A stretch of 64,000 nt of DNA, from positions 1-64,000 of the forward strand of contig NZ_BCTQ01000004.1 of NCBI RefSeq assembly GCF_001571365.1, written 5' to 3'. This DNA is from Achromobacter denitrificans NBRC 15125. GTDB lineage: Bacteria > Pseudomonadota > Gammaproteobacteria > Burkholderiales > Burkholderiaceae_B. Both the position numbers and the translations under genes were made by a program. Positions 1 to 10,607 of the stretch are shown piece by piece; positions within the stretch are counted from its first letter, which is position 1; every line of letters starts with the position of its first letter. The notes under the pieces were generated by a model. The model searched no databases, was not told the DNA's origin, and saw only the letters and a list, made by a program, of their open reading frames with translations.

Positions 1-899
1 GGCGCGGCGGGCGCCGCCGCGGCCGTCGCCGGCGCCGACCCGGCGGCCATCGCGCGCGCCTGGGCGATATTCGACTGGATCTGCCTGGCCGCCTCCGAGT
101 CCGGCGGCAACTGGGCCTGCAACCGTTCCCAATGCGCCAGGGCCTCGGCCGCGTCGCCGCGGCGCAAGGCCATCATGCCCGCGAGCGCCAGCGCCTTGGG
201 CTGGTCCGGCTGGGCGGCCAGCGCCTGCGCCACCGCGCCGATGGAGGCCGCGTCCGGCGTGCCCTGGCTGGCGGACAGCAGCGCGTCGGCCAGGTCGGCC
301 AGCACCGCGGGCTGGCCGGGCACCAGCCGCAGCACCTGCTGGTAGGCGGCCACCGCGTCGGTGTAACGCCCCAGGGTTTCATAGGAGCGCGCCAGCATGT
401 ACCAGCCGTCGGCATCGTCCGGCGCGGCCCGCAGGCGCTGGGCCAGCGCGTTGATCACGAGCGTCATGTCGTCGCCCGAGGCACCCGCGTGCGGTTCGGC
501 GGACAGGGCGGCGGCGGCGCTGGCCGCGTCGGCCGCCGCGCGCGGGTTGCCCAGTTGCCCATAAAGCAGCACGGCGGCGACCGGGATCAGCACGCTCAAC
601 AGGCAGGCGGCCGCCACGCCGGCGCGTTGCCCGGCCCAGGGCGCGGCGCGCTCGCGGCGCAGGTCCAGGTCCTGCAGCAGGTCGCGTTGCAGCTCCTCTT
701 CGGCGCGCGCGCGCTCGGCGGCGCTGAGGCTGCCGTTCTTCAGGTCGCGTTGCAGCTGCTCGCGCTGCGCCAGGTAGAAGGCGCGCACATTGGCGCTGGC
801 GGCCGGCTCGGCCGAGGGCGCGCGGCGCAGCAGCGGCGGGATCAGGCAGAGCAGGGTCGCCAGCAGCAACGCCAGTACGACGAGCCAGAGCGCGGTCAT
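1..899 (-). CDS. ccmI: Cytochrome c maturation protein CcmI (partial, C-terminus beyond the window)
   Basis: This is the last gene of the ccm train. CcmI presents apocytochrome c to the haem ligation complex CcmFH at the periplasmic face of the inner membrane. The ATG at 899 overlaps the ccmH stop in an ATGA arrangement. The first residues form a hydrophobic helix (MTALWLVVLALLLATLLCLI), followed by a charged cytoplasmic-type loop, a second hydrophobic stretch near residues 100-120, and then a tetratricopeptide-like region with the pattern GWYMLARSYETLGRYTDAVA. The reading frame stays open to base 1, so at least 299 codons are present and the end is missing. Identity rests on position in the operon, the two-helix topology and the TPR pattern. 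Confidence 0.9.
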   Translation of the reverse strand, partial: MTALWLVVLALLLATLLCLIPPLLRRAPSAEPAASANVRAFYLAQREQLQRDLKNGSLSAAERARAEEELQRDLLQDLDLRRERAAPWAGQRAGVAAACLLSVLIPVAAVLLYGQLGNPRAAADAASAAAALSAEPHAGASGDDMTLVINALAQRLRAAPDDADGWYMLARSYETLGRYTDAVAAYQQVLRLVPGQPAVLADLADALLSASQGTPDAASIGAVAQALAAQPDQPKALALAGMMALRRGDAAEALAHWERLQAQLPPDSEAARQIQSNIAQARAMAAGSAPATAAAAPAA

Positions 900-1366
900 G
901 AGCCGGTATCCAGGAAGCGGGCGGCGCGCTCGCGCTCGTCCGCGGTCAGCGGGGCGCGGGCGCCGGCGCGGCGGCGCAGCGTGCGCAGCAGCACGGCGAA
1001 GCCCAGCGCCAGCAGGGCGAATGGGCCCAGCCATAGCAGCCAGGTGATGGGCTTGAAGGGCGGGTCGTAGCGCACGAAATCGCCGTAGCGATCCTCGAAG
1101 AAGCGCATGATCTGCGCGTCGGTGCGGCCTTCGGCGAGCTGGCCGCGGATCAGGTTGCGCATGTCCTGCGCCAGCGGCGCGTTGGATTCGGCCAGGGTCT
1201 GGTTCTGGCAGACCAGGCAGCGCAGGCCGTGCGCCAGCTTGTCGGCGCGCTGTTCCTGGGCCGCGGACAGCGCCGGCGCGGCGGGCGCCTGGGCCGGCGC
1301 GGGCGCCGGACCCAGCAGGGCCAGCGCCAGCGCGAGCGCCGGGAGCAGGGAGGCAGGCCGCGTCAT
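896..1366 (-). CDS. ccmH: Cytochrome c biogenesis protein CcmH (CcmL type)
   Basis: A 156-residue membrane-anchored thioredoxin-like reductant of apocytochrome c haem-binding cysteines. An N-terminal signal or anchor helix (residues 5-25) precedes the family motif LRCLVCQNQTLAESNAPLA, with redox cysteines C50 and C53. A C-terminal transmembrane helix (WLLWLGPFALLALGFAVLL) is followed by a short basic tail. The length fits the short CcmH found where CcmI is a separate protein. Both ends overlap their neighbours by ATGA: the start overlaps the ccmG stop and the stop overlaps the ccmI start. Translational coupling is therefore likely. Confidence 0.95.
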   Translation of the reverse strand: MTRPASLLPALALALALLGPAPAPAQAPAAPALSAAQEQRADKLAHGLRCLVCQNQTLAESNAPLAQDMRNLIRGQLAEGRTDAQIMRFFEDRYGDFVRYDPPFKPITWLLWLGPFALLALGFAVLLRTLRRRAGARAPLTADERERAARFLDTGS

Positions 1367-1884
1367 CTCAGTGCCTCGATCGCGGGCAGCATGCGGCTGC
1401 GCCAGATTTCCGGCGTGATCAGGCCCAGCTGCTTGTAGCGGATGCGGCCGTCCTTATCGATCACGAAGGTTTCGGGCACGCCGTAGACGCCGTACTCGAT
1501 GCCGACGCGGCCGTCGGCGTCGCTGGCCGAGGCGATGTAGGGATTGCCGTTGCGCGCCAGCCAGGCCGCGGCGTCTTCCGGCTTGTCCTTGTAGTTCAGG
1601 CCGTACAGCGGAATGCCGTGGCGCTGGGAAACCTCGCGCAGCACCGGCAGTTCGTCGCGGCACGGCCCGCACCAGGAGGCCCAGACGTTCAGCAGCCAGA
1701 CCTGGCCCCGCATGGCCTGCACCTCCAGCTTCTGGCCGGGCGCCAGCAGCACCGGCAGGCCGATGGCGGGGGCGGGCTTGTCTATCATGGCGGACGGCAC
1801 CGCGCGCGGGTCGCGCGACAGGCCCATCGCGAGGAACACGGCCATCGCCAGGAACGCGGCGAGCGGCAGCAGGTAGCGCAGCAT
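1363..1884 (-). CDS. ccmG: Thiol:disulfide interchange protein CcmG/DsbE
   Basis: A 173-residue membrane-tethered periplasmic thioredoxin that passes electrons to CcmH and apocytochrome c. An uncleaved N-terminal helix (residues 2-21) leads into a thioredoxin fold with the active site WASWCGPCRDELP (C72 and C75). The GVPETFVIDKDGRIRY segment contains the conserved cis-proline. The ATG at 1884 shares one base with the ccmF TGA, and the stop overlaps the ccmH start by ATGA. A much longer open frame runs upstream through ccmF, but only the ccmG part encodes a recognisable protein. Confidence 0.95.
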   Translation of the reverse strand: MLRYLLPLAAFLAMAVFLAMGLSRDPRAVPSAMIDKPAPAIGLPVLLAPGQKLEVQAMRGQVWLLNVWASWCGPCRDELPVLREVSQRHGIPLYGLNYKDKPEDAAAWLARNGNPYIASASDADGRVGIEYGVYGVPETFVIDKDGRIRYKQLGLITPEIWRSRMLPAIEALR

Positions 1885-3890
1885 CAGGCGCCCTCCCGCG
1901 TGGGCCGGGCATGGGGCGCGACGGCGTCGCGCGTGCGCGCCTGGGCTTCCAGCGCGCGGCGGTAGCGCTTGTCGCCGGCCGCCAGCAGGCCGCCCAGCGC
2001 CATCAGGATGCAGCCCGACCAGATCCAGGTCATGAAGGGCTTGACTTGCAGGCGCACCGTCCAGGCGTTGGCGCCCACCGGCTCGCCCAGCGCCACGAAC
2101 AGGTCGCGGGTGAAGCCGCTGTCGATGTCCGCCTGGCTCAAGGCCATGTCCTGCACGGTGTAGAGGCGTTTTTCCGGATACAGGGTGACGACCGGCTTGC
2201 CATTGCGCGTGACGGGGAAGACAGCGCGCTGCGCGCTGTAGTTGGGGCCGGCGGCCGGCCCCACGCTGGCGAACGTGAACTGGTAGCCGCCGGCCTCGCG
2301 CGTCTCGCCTAGTTCCAGCCTCAATTCCTGCTTGACCTCGTAGCCGTTGGCCAGCGTGACGCCCGCGATGAAGATGCCGATGCCGGCATGCGCCAGCAGC
2401 ATGCCGTACCAGGCACGCGGCTGGCGGCCCAGGCGGCGCAGCCAGTGGCCGTCGCCGTCGGTCAGGCGCTGCCAGGCGTGGCTGGCGGCGCTTGCCACCG
2501 ACCAGGCGGCCAGCCACAGGCCCAGGATGACCATGGGCGAACCCAGGCGCGCCGGGCCAGGCATGGCCAGCGGCAGCAGCACCGCCGTGGCCACGCTGAT
2601 CGCGAAGGCGATGCGCAGGCGGCGGGCCAGGTCCGGCAGTTCGGCCTGCTTCCAGCGCGCCACCGGCCCCACGCCCATCAGGAAGATGGCGGGCGTCATG
2701 AGCGGCACGAACACGGCTTCGAAGTAGGGCGGGCCGATGGAGATCTTGCCCCACTCCAGCACGTCCAGCACCACCGGATACAGCGTGCCCAGCAGCACCG
2801 AGCCGGCCGCCACCGTCAGCACCACGTTGTTGGACAGCAGCAGGGACTCGCGCGACAGCAGCGAGAAGCCGCCGCCCAGGCCCACCTTGGGCGCGCGCCA
2901 GGCGTACAGGGCCAGCGATCCGCCCACGATCACCATCATGAAGGCCAGTATGTACAGCCCGCGGCCCGGGTCCACGGCGAAGGCGTGCACCGAGGTCAGC
3001 ACGCCGGAGCGCACCAGGAAGGTTCCGAGGATGCTGAGCGAGAAGGCGCAGATGGCCAGCAGCACGGTCCAGCTGCGGAAGGCGCCGCGCCGCTCGGTCA
3101 CGATGAGCGAATGGATCAGCGCCGTCCCCGCCAGCCAGGGCATGAACGAGGCGTTCTCCACGGGGTCCCAGAACCACCAGCCGCCCCAGCCCAGCACGTA
3201 GTACGCCCAGGCGCTGCCCAGCAGGATGCCGATGGTCAGGAAGGTCCAGGCGGCCAGCGTCCAGGGGCGGACCCAGCGCGCCCACATCGCGTCCAGCTCG
3301 CCGGAAAGCAGGGCCGCGATGGCGAAGGCGAACGCCACGGAAAAGCCCACGTAGCCCATGTACAGCATGGGCGGATGCACGATCATGCCGGGATCCTGCA
3401 ACAGCGGATTCAGGTCACGCCCGGCCATGGCCGGCGGCATCAGGCGCTCGAAGGGATTGGACAGGAACAGCAGGAACAGCAGGAAGCCCACGCTGATCCA
3501 GCCCATCACCGCCAGCACCCGCCCGACGAAGGGCAGCGGCAACTGCCGGCTGCACAGCGCCACGGCCAGGCTCCAGGCGGTCAGCAGGTACAGCCACAGC
3601 AGCAGCGATCCCTCGTGCCCGCCCCAGACCGCGGCGAAGCGGTAGCCGGCGGGCAGGTCGGCGTGCGAATTGGCCGCCACGTAGAGCACCGAGAAATCGT
3701 TGTCCACGAATGCCCAGGCCAGGCAGAAGAAGGCCACGGTGGTCAGGCCGAATTGCCCCACGGCGGCGGGGCGCGCCACCCGCAAGCCCGCCTGCCAGCC
3801 GGTGGCCGCGCCGACCAGGGGGAGGATGCCCTGCGCCAGCGCCACCAGCAGCGCCAGGATGAGGCTGAACAGGCCGATCTCCGGAATCAT
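1884..3890 (-). CDS. ccmF: Haem lyase subunit CcmF
   Basis: A 668-residue polytopic inner-membrane protein that, with CcmH and CcmI, attaches haem from holo-CcmE to apocytochrome c. The tryptophan-rich haem-handling motif [18 protein letters not shown] starts at about residue 235, and the family histidine segment [13 protein letters not shown] begins at residue 171. Many hydrophobic helices cover the chain, and a periplasmic domain lies near the C-terminus (residues 500-620) before a last helix. The length is normal for CcmF. The start overlaps the ccmE stop (ATGA) and the stop overlaps ccmG by one base. Confidence 0.97.
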   Translation of the reverse strand: MIPEIGLFSLILALLVALAQGILPLVGAATGWQAGLRVARPAAVGQFGLTTVAFFCLAWAFVDNDFSVLYVAANSHADLPAGYRFAAVWGGHEGSLLLWLYLLTAWSLAVALCSRQLPLPFVGRVLAVMGWISVGFLLFLLFLSNPFERLMPPAMAGRDLNPLLQDPGMIVHPPMLYMGYVGFSVAFAFAIAALLSGELDAMWARWVRPWTLAAWTFLTIGILLGSAWAYYVLGWGGWWFWDPVENASFMPWLAGTALIHSLIVTERRGAFRSWTVLLAICAFSLSILGTFLVRSGVLTSVHAFAVDPGRGLYILAFMMVIVGGSLALYAWRAPKVGLGGGFSLLSRESLLLSNNVVLTVAAGSVLLGTLYPVVLDVLEWGKISIGPPYFEAVFVPLMTPAIFLMGVGPVARWKQAELPDLARRLRIAFAISVATAVLLPLAMPGPARLGSPMVILGLWLAAWSVASAASHAWQRLTDGDGHWLRRLGRQPRAWYGMLLAHAGIGIFIAGVTLANGYEVKQELRLELGETREAGGYQFTFASVGPAAGPNYSAQRAVFPVTRNGKPVVTLYPEKRLYTVQDMALSQADIDSGFTRDLFVALGEPVGANAWTVRLQVKPFMTWIWSGCILMALGGLLAAGDKRYRRALEAQARTRDAVAPHARPTREGA

Positions 3891-4360
3891 CGCGCCTCCG
3901 CCCGCATGGCCTGGGCCGGCGCGGCGCCCGCGTCCGCCGCGCCGGCGCGCTTGAGCGCGTCGGCGGCTTCGGGCGGCATGTAGTTCTCGTCGTGCTTGGC
4001 CAGCACCTCGGTGGCGCGGAACACGCCGTCGGGCCCGAGCTTGCCCGCCACCACCACGCCCTTGCCCTCGCGGAACAGGTCGGGCAGCAGGCCCTGGTAG
4101 CTCACCGGCACGGTGTGGGCGGTGTCCGTCACCACGAAGCGCAGGGTCAATCCGTCGGCCTCGCGGCGCAGCGACCCCTGCTCGACCAGGCCGCCGACGC
4201 GGAAGCTGCCGCTGGCCGGCGCTTCCTTGGCCATCACCTGCGTCGGGCTGAAGAAGAACACCAGGTTGGATTGCAGGGCGTTGAGCACCAGCGCGGCGGC
4301 CAGGGCCAGCAGCCCCAGGCCGCCCGCGATGGCCAGGGCGCGGCGCTTGCGCGGGCTCAT
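3887..4360 (-). CDS. ccmE: Periplasmic haem chaperone CcmE
   Basis: A 157-residue membrane-anchored haem chaperone. A basic N-terminus ([10 protein letters not shown]) and one membrane helix (residues 8-28) precede the OB-fold domain, which starts around [11 protein letters not shown]. The covalent haem-binding histidine is H123 in the motif [12 protein letters not shown], with Y127 as the likely axial ligand. I chose the ATG at 4360 over an upstream in-frame start because it overlaps the ccmD stop and gives the family N-terminus. The alanine-rich tail after residue 135 is typically variable. Confidence 0.95.
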   Translation of the reverse strand: MSPRKRRALAIAGGLGLLALAAALVLNALQSNLVFFFSPTQVMAKEAPASGSFRVGGLVEQGSLRREADGLTLRFVVTDTAHTVPVSYQGLLPDLFREGKGVVVAGKLGPDGVFRATEVLAKHDENYMPPEAADALKRAGAADAGAAPAQAMRAEAR

Positions 4361-4530
4361 GGCCGGGCTCCGTCGGCGCGGGCGGGGCGGGCGTCCGGCG
4401 CCGCCCGGCGGGCGCGGGCGCGCCGCCACAGCACGAAGGCTTCCAGCCCGATCAGCGCCAGGGTCACGCCATAGGCGCCCAGCAGGTAGGGGCCGTGGCC
4501 CTGCATCGAGAACAGCGCGTCCCAGCTCAT
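4357..4530 (-). CDS. ccmD: Haem exporter protein CcmD
   Basis: A small 57-residue single-helix protein that helps release holo-CcmE from the CcmABC complex. It begins [20 protein letters not shown], followed by a membrane helix (about residues 18-36) and an arginine-rich cytoplasmic tail, the normal CcmD layout. The short start motif and its place between ccmC and ccmE support the call. It overlaps both neighbours by four bases. It lies inside a longer open frame that is otherwise a shadow. Confidence 0.9.
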   Translation of the reverse strand: MSWDALFSMQGHGPYLLGAYGVTLALIGLEAFVLWRRARARRAAPDARPARADGARP

Positions 4531-5309
4531 CGCGCCTCCCGGGAAGCGCGCGCGGGGCGCGCGGCGGCCGGTTCGCGGTCGGCGATGATGCCGCGCACCC
4601 GCGCCAGCGCCGCGGCCGCGCTGTAGAGCCAGAACGCCGCCACCATGAGCAGCATCGCCGTCACCATGATGGTCGCCATGCTGGGCGCCGAGGTCAGGTT
4701 GATGGAGGCACCCTGGTGCAGGGTGTTCCACCACTGCACCGAGAAATAGATGATGGGCACGTTGATCACGCCGGCCAGCAGCAGGATGGCGCCGCCGCGG
4801 TCCGCCCGCTGCGTGTCGTCCGAGGCGGACTGCAAGGCCATGAATCCCAGGTACAGGAAGAGCAGGATCAGTTCGGAGGTCAGCCGCGCGTCCCACACCC
4901 ACCAGGTGCCCCAGGTCGGCTTGCCCCACAGCGCGCCGGTCCATAGCGTCAGGAAGGTGAACAGCGCGCCGGTGGGCGCCAGCGCCCGCATCATCATGAA
5001 CGACAGGCGGGTGTGGAAGATCAGCCCCAGCGCCGCGTACAGCGCCATGACCAGGTAAAGGAACATGGACATCCAGGCCGCCGCCACGTGGATGAAGAGA
5101 ATGCGGTAGACCTCGCCTTGCTGGCTGTCGGTGGGCGCCACGGCCAGGCCCACGTACAGCCCCGCGCAGGCCAGCAGCGCGGCGGTCAGCGCCAGCCAGG
5201 GGATGAGGCGGCCGGCCAGCGGGTAGAACAGCGCCGGCGAAGCGTAGCGCAGCCAGCCCGCGCCGGAGAGGGCGGAGGGGGAGGCGTCCAGGGCGGGGTG
5301 CTTGTGCAT
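4527..5309 (-). CDS. ccmC: Haem-handling protein CcmC
   Basis: A 260-residue six-helix inner-membrane protein that loads haem onto CcmE. The WWD signature [18 protein letters not shown] starts at residue 133, and flanking haem-ligand histidines are visible at H74 ([11 protein letters not shown]) and H198 (WWNTLHQG). I chose the ATG at 5309 because it gives the normal length. The longer upstream frame overlaps the end of ccmB out of frame and is not convincing. There are 22 bases to the end of ccmB and a four-base overlap with ccmD. Confidence 0.95.
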   Translation of the reverse strand: MHKHPALDASPSALSGAGWLRYASPALFYPLAGRLIPWLALTAALLACAGLYVGLAVAPTDSQQGEVYRILFIHVAAAWMSMFLYLVMALYAALGLIFHTRLSFMMMRALAPTGALFTFLTLWTGALWGKPTWGTWWVWDARLTSELILLFLYLGFMALQSASDDTQRADRGGAILLLAGVINVPIIYFSVQWWNTLHQGASINLTSAPSMATIMVTAMLLMVAAFWLYSAAAALARVRGIIADREPAAARPARASREAR

Positions 5310-5331
5310 GGCGTCTTGGTTTCCGGGGCCT

Positions 5332-5997
5332 TCAGTCCAGCGCCACGCGCAGCGCCGCAGAGGCGCTCCAGGGGCACAACAGGATCGCCAGGCACAGGCA
5401 GGCGCCCAGCAGCGACAGCTGCGGCCCGGCGCCCAGGCCCGCATGCGTGGCCGAGACCGCGCCCGCGCCGAAGATCAGCACCGGCACGTACAGGGGCAGC
5501 ACCAGCAGCGGCAGCAGGGCGCCGCCGCGCAGGCCCAGCGTAAGCGCCGCGCCCAGCCCGCCCACCAGGGCCAGCGTGGGAGTGCCCAGCAGCAGGGACA
5601 GGACGAGGATGCCGATGGCGTCCGGCGGCAGGCCGAATTGCAGCGCCAGCACGGGGCTGGCCAGGATCAGCGGCAGGCAGCTGCTGAACCAGTGCGCGGC
5701 CAGCTTCGCGCCCACCAGCAGCGGCAAGGGGTGCGGCGACACCAGCAACTGTTCCAGCGCGCCGTTGTCGTAGTCCTGCGCGAAAGGGCGGTTCAGCGTC
5801 AGGAGGACGCCCAGCAGGGCGCAAACCCACAGGACGCCCGGTCCGATGGCAAGCAGCAGCGCCGGGTCGGGGCCCACGGCCAGCGGGAACATCGTGCCCG
5901 CCACGACGAAAAACAGGGTGGCGCCCAGCGTGTCCGCCGGCCGTCTCCAGGCCAGCCGGACCTCACGTAACGCCAACTGCGACAGCGTAGCCAGCAT
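5332..5997 (-). CDS. ccmB: Haem exporter membrane protein CcmB
   Basis: A 221-residue membrane partner of the CcmA ATPase with about six hydrophobic helices. The N-terminal stretch [20 protein letters not shown] and the segment FAQDYDNGALEQLLVSPHPL are characteristic of CcmB. The ATG at 5997 gives the length normal for the family. An ATG at 6009 would add four residues and is possible. The start lies inside the end of ccmA (overlap about 35 bases), so the two are probably translated together. Confidence 0.93.
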   Translation of the reverse strand: MLATLSQLALREVRLAWRRPADTLGATLFFVVAGTMFPLAVGPDPALLLAIGPGVLWVCALLGVLLTLNRPFAQDYDNGALEQLLVSPHPLPLLVGAKLAAHWFSSCLPLILASPVLALQFGLPPDAIGILVLSLLLGTPTLALVGGLGAALTLGLRGGALLPLLVLPLYVPVLIFGAGAVSATHAGLGAGPQLSLLGACLCLAILLCPWSASAALRVALD

Positions 5998-6646
5998 CCG
6001 CGTAGTCATCCATATCCAGGGTTTGCGTGTGAGCGGCGGCCGTGCCCGGCTCGCGGTGCGAGGCCACCACCGCGGCCCCGCCCGCGGCCAGGTGGGCCTC
6101 CAGCGCCGCGCGCAGTTGCTCCAGGCTGACCGCATCCAGTCCGGCATCGGGCTCGTCCAGCAGCCACAGGGACTTGCCGCCCAGCACGATCGCCGCGAGC
6201 GCCAGCCGGCGCGCCTGCCCCTGGGACAGGCGCGAGGCGGGGCTGTCGGCGCAGCCGTCCAGGCGCCAGTCGCGCAGCGTGCCGGCAATGCGCGGCTCGG
6301 GCCGCGGCGTGCCGGCGACGTGCAGGGCATAGCGCAGGTTCTCGACGGCGCTCAGCTCGCCGCACAGGCCGTTGCCGTGCGCCAGGAATGCCGCCTGGGC
6401 GTGGTAGGCCGAAGGGTTGCGGCGCGCGTCGGCGCCGTGCCAGAGCACGCTGCCCGCCAGCGGCCGCAGCAGGCCGGCCAGCATGCGCAGCAGGCTGGTC
6501 TTGCCGCTGCCGTTGGCGCCCCGCACGTGCAGCAACTGACCCGCGTGCAGTTCGAAGTCCACCGGGGCCGGGCCCCGCGGACCGCCGCGCCGGCTGGTCA
6601 GGCCGTGCGCGCAGAGGATGGGCGGCGGCGCGTCAGCGGGCCGCAT
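5963..6646 (-). CDS. ccmA: Haem exporter ATP-binding protein CcmA
   Basis: A 227-residue ABC ATPase that drives release of haem-loaded CcmE with CcmB, CcmC and CcmD. Walker A is GANGSGKT (residues 43-50), the signature motif is LSQGQ (140-144), and Walker B with the switch aspartate is [12 protein letters not shown] (from 160). The ATG at 6646 lies 14 bases inside the end of napC, which joins the ccm genes directly to the nap genes. The C-terminal tail past residue 210 is slightly longer than usual because the frame runs into ccmB. Confidence 0.96.
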   Translation of the reverse strand: MRPADAPPPILCAHGLTSRRGGPRGPAPVDFELHAGQLLHVRGANGSGKTSLLRMLAGLLRPLAGSVLWHGADARRNPSAYHAQAAFLAHGNGLCGELSAVENLRYALHVAGTPRPEPRIAGTLRDWRLDGCADSPASRLSQGQARRLALAAIVLGGKSLWLLDEPDAGLDAVSLEQLRAALEAHLAAGGAAVVASHREPGTAAAHTQTLDMDDYADAGYAVAVGVT

Positions 6647-7271
6647 GCGCGACCTCTTTGCCGGTCCCCGCCGGCTCGGGCGCGAACGAGGTCTGGCCGG
6701 GCGGCATGTTGGGCAGCTTGTGGGCGATGCCCTTGTGGCAGTCGATGCAGGTCTTGCTCTTGTCGGCCAGATAGGTGGAGTGCATGTTCTGCGCCCGCAC
6801 GCTCTGGCGCGTGAAGTCCATGTAGTCGTAGTTGTGGCAGTTGCGGCATTCGAGCGAATCGTTGGCCTTGAAGCGGGCCCACTCGTGCTGCGCCAGTTCG
6901 AGGCGTTTGTCGACGAACTTCTCGCGCGTGTCGATGGTGCCGAAGATCTTGCCCCACACTTCCTTGGACGCCTGCATCTTGCGCGCGATCTTGTCCGTCC
7001 AGTTGTGCGGAACGTGGCAGTCCGAGCACAGCGCGCGCACGCCCGAGCGGTTGGTGAAGTGGATCGTGCCCTTGAGTTCGGCGTACACGTTGTCGCGCAT
7101 TTCGTGGCAGCCGGTGCAGAACTTCTCGGTGTTGGTGAGCTCCATGGCGGTGTTGAAGGCGCCCCAGAACAGGATGCCGCCGATGAACCCGCCCACCGTC
7201 AGGAAACCCAGGCTGAAGTGCACGCTGGGGCGGCGGACGATGTTCCAGTAGCGCTTGATGAGTTTGACCAT
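6633..7271 (-). CDS. napC: Membrane-anchored tetrahaem cytochrome NapC
   Basis: A 212-residue NapC/NirT-family quinol dehydrogenase that passes electrons from the quinol pool to NapB and NapA. One N-terminal membrane anchor (residues 18-38) is followed by four c-type haem motifs: CTGCH (52), CSDCH (82), CRNCH (142) and CIDCH (175). The conserved histidine-rich contexts HVPHNW and [10 protein letters not shown] supply distal ligands. It lies 15 bases after napB and overlaps ccmA. Four haems have to be attached by the Ccm machinery encoded immediately downstream. Confidence 0.97.
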   Translation of the reverse strand: MVKLIKRYWNIVRRPSVHFSLGFLTVGGFIGGILFWGAFNTAMELTNTEKFCTGCHEMRDNVYAELKGTIHFTNRSGVRALCSDCHVPHNWTDKIARKMQASKEVWGKIFGTIDTREKFVDKRLELAQHEWARFKANDSLECRNCHNYDYMDFTRQSVRAQNMHSTYLADKSKTCIDCHKGIAHKLPNMPPGQTSFAPEPAGTGKEVAHAAR

Positions 7272-7286
7272 GGCTGCCTCCGCCCC

Positions 7287-7766
7287 TTACTTCTTGTCGG
7301 ACGCCGGAGCGGTCAGGCGCTTGAGGATCACGTCGATGTCCTGGTAGGTGTTGCTCACCAGCGGCTTGGCCTCGGCCTGCGGCACGTGGCACTGCACGCA
7401 GAAGTAGCGGCGCGGCGACACCTCGGCCAGCACGTTGCTGTCGCGGTCCATGTAGTGGGTCACGCTCAGGGGCGGCGCCTGGGTTTCCTCGGTGTTGACC
7501 CGCGCGTGACAGGCCAGGCAGCGGTTGAAGTTCTTGTCGATCTGGTAGCCGTCGATCTTGTGCGGAATGGTGGGCGGCTGCATCGAATACGTGCGCATCC
7601 GCTTGATGTCCTTGTTCTCGATCGGGCTGATGAGCGGCGGATCGGTTTCTTGGGCGATCGGGGTGGGGCCGCGCATCGGATCTTCCACTTCCAGCGGCGG
7701 CGCCGCCCAGGCGGCCGAACCGAGGACGGCGCAGAGCGAGAGGGTGAGGGCGCGTAGGTTCTTCAT
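7287..7766 (-). CDS. napB: Dihaem cytochrome c NapB, periplasmic nitrate reductase small subunit
   Basis: A 159-residue periplasmic electron-transfer subunit of nitrate reductase. The signal peptide (residues 1-21, ending SAAWA) is followed by the family segment PPLISPIENKDIKRMRTYSM. The two haem motifs are CLACH (83-87) and CVQCH (123-127). Candidate axial histidines are H69 and H104. A long open frame continues upstream through napA, but only this portion is NapB. The ATG at 7766 has a GAGA-type ribosome site and lies 20 bases after napA. Confidence 0.96.
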   Translation of the reverse strand: MKNLRALTLSLCAVLGSAAWAAPPLEVEDPMRGPTPIAQETDPPLISPIENKDIKRMRTYSMQPPTIPHKIDGYQIDKNFNRCLACHARVNTEETQAPPLSVTHYMDRDSNVLAEVSPRRYFCVQCHVPQAEAKPLVSNTYQDIDVILKRLTAPASDKK

Positions 7767-7786
7767 GGCTGTCTCCGGTTCGCCTT

Positions 7787-10282
7787 TCAGACCTTGACGA
7801 TCTTGACCGCGCACTTCTTGAAGTCGGTCTGGAACGAGATGGGGTCGGTGGCGTCCAGCGTGACCTTGTTGATCAGCTGGCCGGCGTCGAACCAGGGCAC
7901 GAAGACCAGCCCGCGCGGCGGCTTGTCGCGTCCGCGGGTCTCCAGCCGCGTGCGCATCTTGCCGCGCCGCGACACGATTTCGACCTCGACGCCGCGCCGC
8001 AGGCCCATTTCCTGCGCATCGTCCGGATGCATGAAACAGACCGCGTTGGGGAAGGCCTTGTACAGTTCGGGCACCCGCCGCGTCATGGAGCCGGAGTGCC
8101 AGTGTTCCAGCACGCGTCCGGTCGACAGCCAGAACGGGTATTCCTTGTCCGGCGATTCCGCCGGCGGCTCGTAGGGCAGGGCGTAGATCACCGCGCGGCC
8201 GTCCGGGTTGCCGTAGAACTCGAAACCCGCGCCCGGCTTCACGTAGGGGTCGCTGCCTTCGCGGTAGCGCCACAGGGTTTCCTTGCCCTTGACCACCGGC
8301 CAGCGCAGGCCGCGCACCTCGTGGTAGGTGTCGAAGGGCGCCAGGTCGTGGCCGTGGCCGCGGCCGAATTCGGCGTATTCCTCGAACAGCCCCTTCTGCG
8401 CGTAGAAGCCGAAGGCTTCCGATTCCTGGTTGGCGTAGTCCTTGTCGAGCTCGCTGTTGGGGTAGCGGTTGACCTTGCCGTTGGCGAAGAGCACGTCGAA
8501 CAGGGTCTTGTCGCGGTATTCGGGCTTCTTGGCCAGCAGGTCGGCCGGCCAGACTTCCTCGACCTTGAAGCGCTTGGAGAATTCCATCAGCTGCCAGAGG
8601 TCGGAGCGCGCCTGGCCGGGCGCGTTGACCAGCTGGTGCCAGAACTGCGTGCGGCGTTCGGCGTTGCCGTAGGCGCCTTCCTTTTCCACCCACATCGCCG
8701 CCGGCAGGATCAGGTCGGCGGAGATGGTGGTGACGGTGGGGTAGGCGTCCGACACCACGATGAAGTTCTCGGGATTGCGGTAGCCCGGCAGCCCCTCGTT
8801 CATCAGGTTGGCGGCGGCCTGCATATTGTTGTTGACCATCACCCAGTAGGCGTTGATCTGGCCGTCCTTGAGCATGCGGTTCTGCAGCACGGCATGCGCG
8901 CCCACCTTGCTGGGAATGGTGCCGTCGGGCAGTTGCCACAGTTCTTCGGCATGAGCCCGGTGCTTGGGATTGGTCACCACCAGGTCGGCGGGCAGCCGGT
9001 GCGAGAACGTGCCCACCTCGCGCGCGGTGCCACAGGCGGAAGGCTGGCCGGTGAGCGAGAACGGGCTGTTTCCCGGGGTGGAGATCTTGCCCGTGAGCAG
9101 GTGGATGTTGTAGACCATGTTGTTGGCCCACACGCCGCGCGTGTGCTGGTTGAAGCCCATGGTCCAGAAGGAGGTGACGCGGATCTTCGGGTCGGCGTAG
9201 AGCTCGGCCAGATCCTGCAGCTGCTTCTTGGGCACGCCGCTCAGCTTGGACGTGTAGTCCAGGTCGTACTTGGAGACGAACTTGGCGAATTCATCGTAGG
9301 TGATGGGGCGCGAGCCGCCGGCCTTGTCGGCGTTCTTGGCGGCCTTCTGCAAGGGGTGGTCCGGGCGCAGCCCATAGCCGATGTCCGCGTTGCCTTCGTG
9401 GAACACCGTGTGCTTGTCCACGAAGTCGCGGTTCACGCGCTTGGTCTGGATGATGTAGTTGGCGATGTAGTTCAGGATCGCCAGGTCCGTCTGCGGGGTG
9501 AAGGTCAGCGTCAGGTCGGCCAACTCGTACGAGCGGTGCTCGAAGGTGGAGAGCACGGCCACCTTGGTCTTGGGCGCGGACAGGCGGCGGTCGGTGACGC
9601 GGGTCCAGAGGATGGGGTGCATCTCCGCCATGTTGGAGCCCCACAGCACGAAGGCATCGGCGTTCTCAATGTCGTCGTAGCAGCCCATGGGCTCGTCGGC
9701 GCCGAAGGTGCGCATGAAACCCACCGCGGCCGAGGCCATGCAGTGGCGCGCGTTCGGGTCCAGGTTGTTGGAGCGGAAGCCCGCCTTCATCAGCTTGAGC
9801 GCGGCGTAGCCCTCCCAGACCGTCCATTGCCCGGAGCCGAACATGCCCACGGCCTCGGGCCCCTTGTCCTTGAGCACCCGCTTGAACTGCTCGGCCATGA
9901 CGTCGAAGGCCTGGTCCCAGGACACCGGCGCGAATTCGCCGTCCTTGGCGTACTTGCCGTCCTTCATGCGCAAGAGCGGCTGGGTCAGCCGGTCGTTGCC
10001 GTACATGATCTTGGACAGGAAGTAGCCCTTGACGCAGTTCAGGCCCTTGTTGACCTCGGCGTTGAAGTCGCCGTGCGTGGCCACGACCTGGTTGTCCTTC
10101 ACCGCGACGTTCACGCCGCAGCCGGTCCCGCAGAACCTACAGGGCGCCTTGGACCACTTGAGCTTGGCCGCTTCGGACTCGGTGACGATGTTCTGCGTGT
10201 AGCCGACGATCGGGATCCCGGCCACGGTGGCGGCCGCGGCGGCGGCGGATTGCTTGATGAAGTCTCTACGAGCCATTGCCAT
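7787..10282 (-). CDS. napA: Periplasmic nitrate reductase catalytic subunit NapA
   Basis: An 831-residue molybdopterin enzyme that reduces nitrate to nitrite in the periplasm. The twin-arginine signal [18 protein letters not shown] marks Tat export with folded cofactor. The [4Fe-4S] cluster cysteines are C48, C51 and C55 (CRFCGTGC) and C83. The molybdenum ligand is C181 in [10 protein letters not shown] chose the ATG at 10282, which has GAGGAG seven bases upstream; an in-frame TTG at 10288 and an ATG at 10276 are alternatives. The start lies inside the end of napD, whose product chaperones the NapA signal peptide. Confidence 0.97.
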   Translation of the reverse strand: MAMARRDFIKQSAAAAAATVAGIPIVGYTQNIVTESEAAKLKWSKAPCRFCGTGCGVNVAVKDNQVVATHGDFNAEVNKGLNCVKGYFLSKIMYGNDRLTQPLLRMKDGKYAKDGEFAPVSWDQAFDVMAEQFKRVLKDKGPEAVGMFGSGQWTVWEGYAALKLMKAGFRSNNLDPNARHCMASAAVGFMRTFGADEPMGCYDDIENADAFVLWGSNMAEMHPILWTRVTDRRLSAPKTKVAVLSTFEHRSYELADLTLTFTPQTDLAILNYIANYIIQTKRVNRDFVDKHTVFHEGNADIGYGLRPDHPLQKAAKNADKAGGSRPITYDEFAKFVSKYDLDYTSKLSGVPKKQLQDLAELYADPKIRVTSFWTMGFNQHTRGVWANNMVYNIHLLTGKISTPGNSPFSLTGQPSACGTAREVGTFSHRLPADLVVTNPKHRAHAEELWQLPDGTIPSKVGAHAVLQNRMLKDGQINAYWVMVNNNMQAAANLMNEGLPGYRNPENFIVVSDAYPTVTTISADLILPAAMWVEKEGAYGNAERRTQFWHQLVNAPGQARSDLWQLMEFSKRFKVEEVWPADLLAKKPEYRDKTLFDVLFANGKVNRYPNSELDKDYANQESEAFGFYAQKGLFEEYAEFGRGHGHDLAPFDTYHEVRGLRWPVVKGKETLWRYREGSDPYVKPGAGFEFYGNPDGRAVIYALPYEPPAESPDKEYPFWLSTGRVLEHWHSGSMTRRVPELYKAFPNAVCFMHPDDAQEMGLRRGVEVEIVSRRGKMRTRLETRGRDKPPRGLVFVPWFDAGQLINKVTLDATDPISFQTDFKKCAVKIVKV

Positions 10283-10607
10283 CGTCAATCTCCTCGTTCA
10301 TCGCGTCCAGCGTGTCGGCGTGCTGGTAGACCAGCGCCGAAGCCAGCACGCCATCCAGGCGCTGGATCTCGGAGATCCGGGCCATCATGTCGTCGGTGGA
10401 GGGGGCTTCCAGGGTGACCACCAGTTTCCCGGTGTCGGAAGCGCCGTGGATTTCGGCGCCGGCGATCGCGAGGATCGCCTGGCGGACATCGGGCAGGCGG
10501 CGCGGCGTGGCGTGCACCACCATGCTGGCGATGTGCAACTCTGGCGCCGTCGCGGACGGCGCGGTGTGGGGGAGCGCGGACATGGGAGGGGTTCCGTCGC
10601 GTCGCAT
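10266..10607 (-). CDS. napD: NapD chaperone for NapA maturation
   Basis: A small cytoplasmic protein that binds the NapA Tat signal peptide and prevents premature export. The ferredoxin-like core is visible in [15 protein letters not shown] and in [19 protein letters not shown]. The ATG at 10607 shares a base with the napE stop and gives 113 residues. The ATG at 10583 (starting MSALPHTAP) gives 105 residues and is closer to the usual NapD length; neither has a clear Shine-Dalgarno sequence. It overlaps the napA start. Confidence 0.9.
   Translation of the reverse strand: MRRDGTPPMSALPHTAPSATAPELHIASMVVHATPRRLPDVRQAILAIAGAEIHGASDTGKLVVTLEAPSTDDMMARISEIQRLDGVLASALVYQHADTLDAMNEEIDDGNGS

Noticed and set aside
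2388..3983. A long plus-strand frame opposite ccmF
   Set aside because: Glutamine/arginine/histidine-rich low-complexity translation typical of the antisense of membrane-protein genes; ccmF on the minus strand is certain.
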